From assembly GCA_947034895.1 (NCBI GenBank), contig OX344761.1:32686863-32750862 (forward strand): a stretch of 64,000 nucleotides of DNA. The letters run 5' to 3'. Both the position numbers and the translations under genes were made by a program. Below are positions 61,183 through 64,000 of the stretch, one piece after another. This DNA is from Rhytidiadelphus loreus. Lineage: Eukaryota > Streptophyta > Bryopsida > Hypnales > Hylocomiaceae. The notes beneath the pieces are model-generated. The model had not been told where the DNA came from. It searched no databases and was given only the letters and a program-made list of their open reading frames with translations. How positions within the stretch are numbered: position 1 is the stretch's first letter; the number at the start of each line of letters is the position of its first letter.

Positions 61183-63822
61183 ATGGATGTCTCCAATGAC
61201 GCAGAAGAGGACAAAGCCAAGAAGGAGGACGTGGTAAGTTTCGATGATGTCATGGATGCCGCAAATCGAGCAGTAGATGCCTTTGAGAGCTCAGTACTGA
61301 GTCGTGTGAGTGACACTAGGGCGGGCACACGTCGTGAGCGTCTGGCTAGAATCATGATGATGGCTAGGGATAGGAAAAGGCCAATGAGGTTTATGTCTCC
61401 TGAGAGTTCTGAGATTGAGTACAGTTCGAGCAGTCAAGATTCCATCAGTATAGATGGTCCACCTATGGACGACTCCCCTCAATGTGACTGTAGCACAATT
61501 CACGGTAGGCAAGAGGTTGTCATCATTCACCTTAGTTCCGACTCGGAGGTGGATGTTGACATTGATTGATTCCAATCAATTGGAATCATTTTGTGCACAT
61601 AGTGGCTTACCCCCCCCTACATGTCTAATATACCTATTTGTATACCTTTTTGGAAACCATGAATCATTAAATAATACCATGTTCATTCAATTGAAGTTTT
61701 TCATAATATGATCATAATTCTCCATGCATGCATTTCATTTTTCATTTTGGATTCTGATACTTTAAGTCTGTGATTCTTAATATTATGTTTTTGGTATTGG
61801 CAGAACGATGCATCTCCTTTAGTTTTGTCACAGAATGAGACCATATTGGAGACCCAGAACAACAATGACACCCCTCAGCCGGACATTGGTGGTGAAGATG
61901 AGGGGGAGTTAGTGGAAGATGAGGTGGCGATGGATGTCCTAGAGGAAGAAGATAAAGATTTGGATGAGGATGAATTGCGATCATACCACAAGGTGGATGC
62001 AGTCAAGACCATTGCGTCTTTGAGGATGAAGCCTGAAAATCTCTTTCGTCTGCGGATCCCACTGTGTCGAATGGTGGCCATGCCCATGGTAAGGCCAACG
62101 CTTGCCTGTGATCTAAAGTTGCTTGAGATGGAGTTCAACAAAGGGTACCGAGATGGAGCCGCGGTTTTTTATGTGACAACAACAAACGAAGTTGGAGAGG
62201 GTTCAGCCTTCACGGAGGAGGAGATGGAGGGGTGGGATCCGTTGTGGAAAAAGAAGAATGACATCTTCAACGCTGAGGTTGAGGCCATTCCTGAGTTGAA
62301 GTTTCTCAAAAACCTAAAGTTTTTTGTTTGCGATGGCAATCATAGGCTCCTTTCTTGGATGAGTTTTATCATCAGGAAACACTCCAAGGATTGGGATTGG
62401 CATTCTACCGTGGATTCAATTGTATTGGATACCAAAGGAAGAATAGAGTTGGTTATGCATGTGATGCATGACATAAACAAGTGAGTAATTCATGCACACT
62501 TTGTGATTGAGCATTCAATTTGATTTCTTGTATGATTTGGGAATGTTTCATCTAATGGTCAATCCATTTAAATATATTGTTTCCATCAATTTCAGGTCTA
62601 CAGAAGATTCACATGTGAAAACCAACTTGGTCCATACTTTATACCGAGTTCAAAAGTATGGACTTCTTCCCATCGAGCGATTCAATGAGATGCTAAGGCC
62701 CTCGGAGCTCAAACGATGTGGGGCACCAAAATCAAAGAGGACTTGGTACTCTATGCCCCTTGAGGTCTTTACAAGTTTTCTTTTTCGGGTAAGAAAGTAT
62801 TGAGATCACATTTCTATAATTTACTATTGCCTCATTATGAATGTGGTTGTTCTAGTACATTTTCACAAGTATTTGAATATGCTTTCCATATTTCCTTTCT
62901 GTTTTTTTCATGCTTATTATTATAATACCAGCAATGCCCTTGGATTTATGCAGCAAGAGATATCCCAAGCAATGGATGCTGCAGTTCGAAAATACAATGA
63001 GATCACACCACAAGGTGAGAAGACTCCTGAGGGACTCGCGCATGCAATGAGAGCTGAAGCAAAGGAAAAGACAGGAAAATTGAATGTAAAAATGACGAAG
63101 TTAGTCACGGTGGCCAATCCGGCTCTAGAGCTAGAATTTTTGGCGGAGGTATGTTTCATGCATACATTATCATTGAATGACAATAATCTTGGATGGAGTT
63201 CAAATAATAATGTGCATTGTGGGTTTTGGGGGGACAGGTGGAGAGACATTGGAATGCCAATGAGGTCCCCGAGATGACTCTTGAGAAACTTCAAATGGTG
63301 GCTACTTGCCACACCACTCCTTTCCACAAGACCAAGTTTCTAAAGTGGTGGAACTCGTCAATGCCGTTGCGTGATGCTAGACGTCTTCCACCAAGGCCCG
63401 TATCAAAGATATTGTTGCCATGGGCCCCTTCTTGAATAGATGCGTGTGGTATGCTAGGGTAAGTGTTTCATCTCATAGTGTATTGATTTTGTGATTCTAA
63501 GAGTTTCCAAACCAGAAATTAGGTAATCTAGAAATTATTGTAGCATTATACATTTCGTGGATTGAACTCATAAACGGTTTTTGTAGATTGAGGATGCAGC
63601 CGTTGAATACTTTGAAGAAGTGGTGAAGCATGACAACATATCCATCAACATGAGCTCTCCACTACAACCCGAGACCTTGTCAGATTACCTAGAAGGGTGG
63701 AGGAGGAAGATATGGGATCAAGGCTTCCTAGCGCACCTTAGAGGAACAAACTACTTCAAAAAAAATGACAACTTCATGACTTACGAGGGTGGGAAGCAAG
63801 CAGTGCGAAGGGTTCTTTTCCG
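61183..63822 (+). pseudogene. ParB/sulfiredoxin-like multi-exon gene, running off the right edge, with a frameshift
   Basis: Exons with good splice sites and matching phases: 61804-62480, 62596-62788, 62954-63148, 63238-63458, 63587-63822. A 5' exon begins at ATG 61183 and could end at the GTAAGT at 61234 (phase 0) or continue in an acidic frame to 61569 (ending HLSSDSEVDVDID). The core follows LACDLKLLEMEFNKGYRDGA, then WDPLWKKKN, then VCDGNHRLLSW with DGNHR at 62332-62346, matching the GxHR motif of the ParB/Srx fold (nuclease, NTPase or phosphotransfer enzymes). HVKTNLVHTLYRVQKYG follows in the next exon. In exon 5 the frame stops at TGA 63433, but after a one-base shift near 63406-63410 it reads GPFLNRCVWYAR to a proper donor and joins IEDAAVEYFEE in frame. 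Either one base was lost or the reference has an error. Function in plants unknown. Confidence 0.6.
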
Positions 63823-64000
63823 GTATGTTGCAATTACATTACCAGAAATTGGTTCATAATATATGAGCATTTTGCATTATGTAGTGTCTTTGTTTTATTT
63901 GGATATATTTTAAGGTTAATTTATCTTGAAAGAGGAAATGGAAAAAAAAGTGAAGTCCCACATTTGGGGGGCTTTCAAGTACCTCTAAGACCACTGTCGG
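63823..64000 (+). other. Intron or 3' flank at the right edge
   Basis: Starts with GTATGT, a donor for the ParB-like gene. The final bases, ACTGTCGG, could be the beginning of another ACTGTCGGATCCGAC palindrome cut by the window end. Confidence 0.35.

Overview
The window looks like nuclear DNA of a land plant, most likely a non-seed lineage, although the sequence cannot fix the species. Three ordinary single-copy plant genes with spliceosomal introns are legible: a SUN-domain nuclear-envelope protein (23270-25431, +), an h-type thioredoxin with an added N-terminal linker (32283-34982, -), and a plastid-targeted DUF760 protein (36669-39760, -). I rebuilt their exons from ORF pieces, splice signals and matching phases. 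They sit in AT-rich intergenic DNA of a few to ten kb.

Most of the rest is DNA-transposon material. From left to right: a reading frame open at the left edge (to 1984) that resembles a DNA-methylase fold with lost motifs; a truncated piggyBac transposase (2359-3264); an orphan 5' gene end with a transit-peptide-like sequence (6013-6385); a PIF/Harbinger pair made of a spliced Myb/SANT-type accessory gene (7675-9398) and a convergent, intact DDE transposase (9720-11003); then about 35 kb in which MITEs and dispersed repeats surround the host genes; a MULE-like transposase gene with a GCM/WRKY-type finger and a SWIM finger (51749-55808); a cluster of minisatellites, a 268-bp triplication and recurring GTCGGATCCGAC palindromes (58140-60418); and a multi-exon gene with a ParB/sulfiredoxin-like DGNHR motif (61183 to beyond 63822) running off the right edge.

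Two themes stand out. First, many anonymous spacer blocks are bounded by TTAACCC...GGGTTAA, the end structure and target site of piggyBac elements. They form at least five size or sequence families (117 to 974 bp), one pair sharing a single TTAA, and a decayed piggyBac transposase lies in the same window. Second, three mobile-element-type genes are broken by very few lesions: two in-frame stops in the Harbinger accessory gene, two in the MULE-like gene and one frameshift in the ParB-like gene, while the Harbinger transposase stays open. The ParB-like gene at one edge and the methylase-like frame at the other may be the two halves of one gene family, an architecture known from phage and prokaryotic ParB-methylase proteins. 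That link is inference from short motifs.
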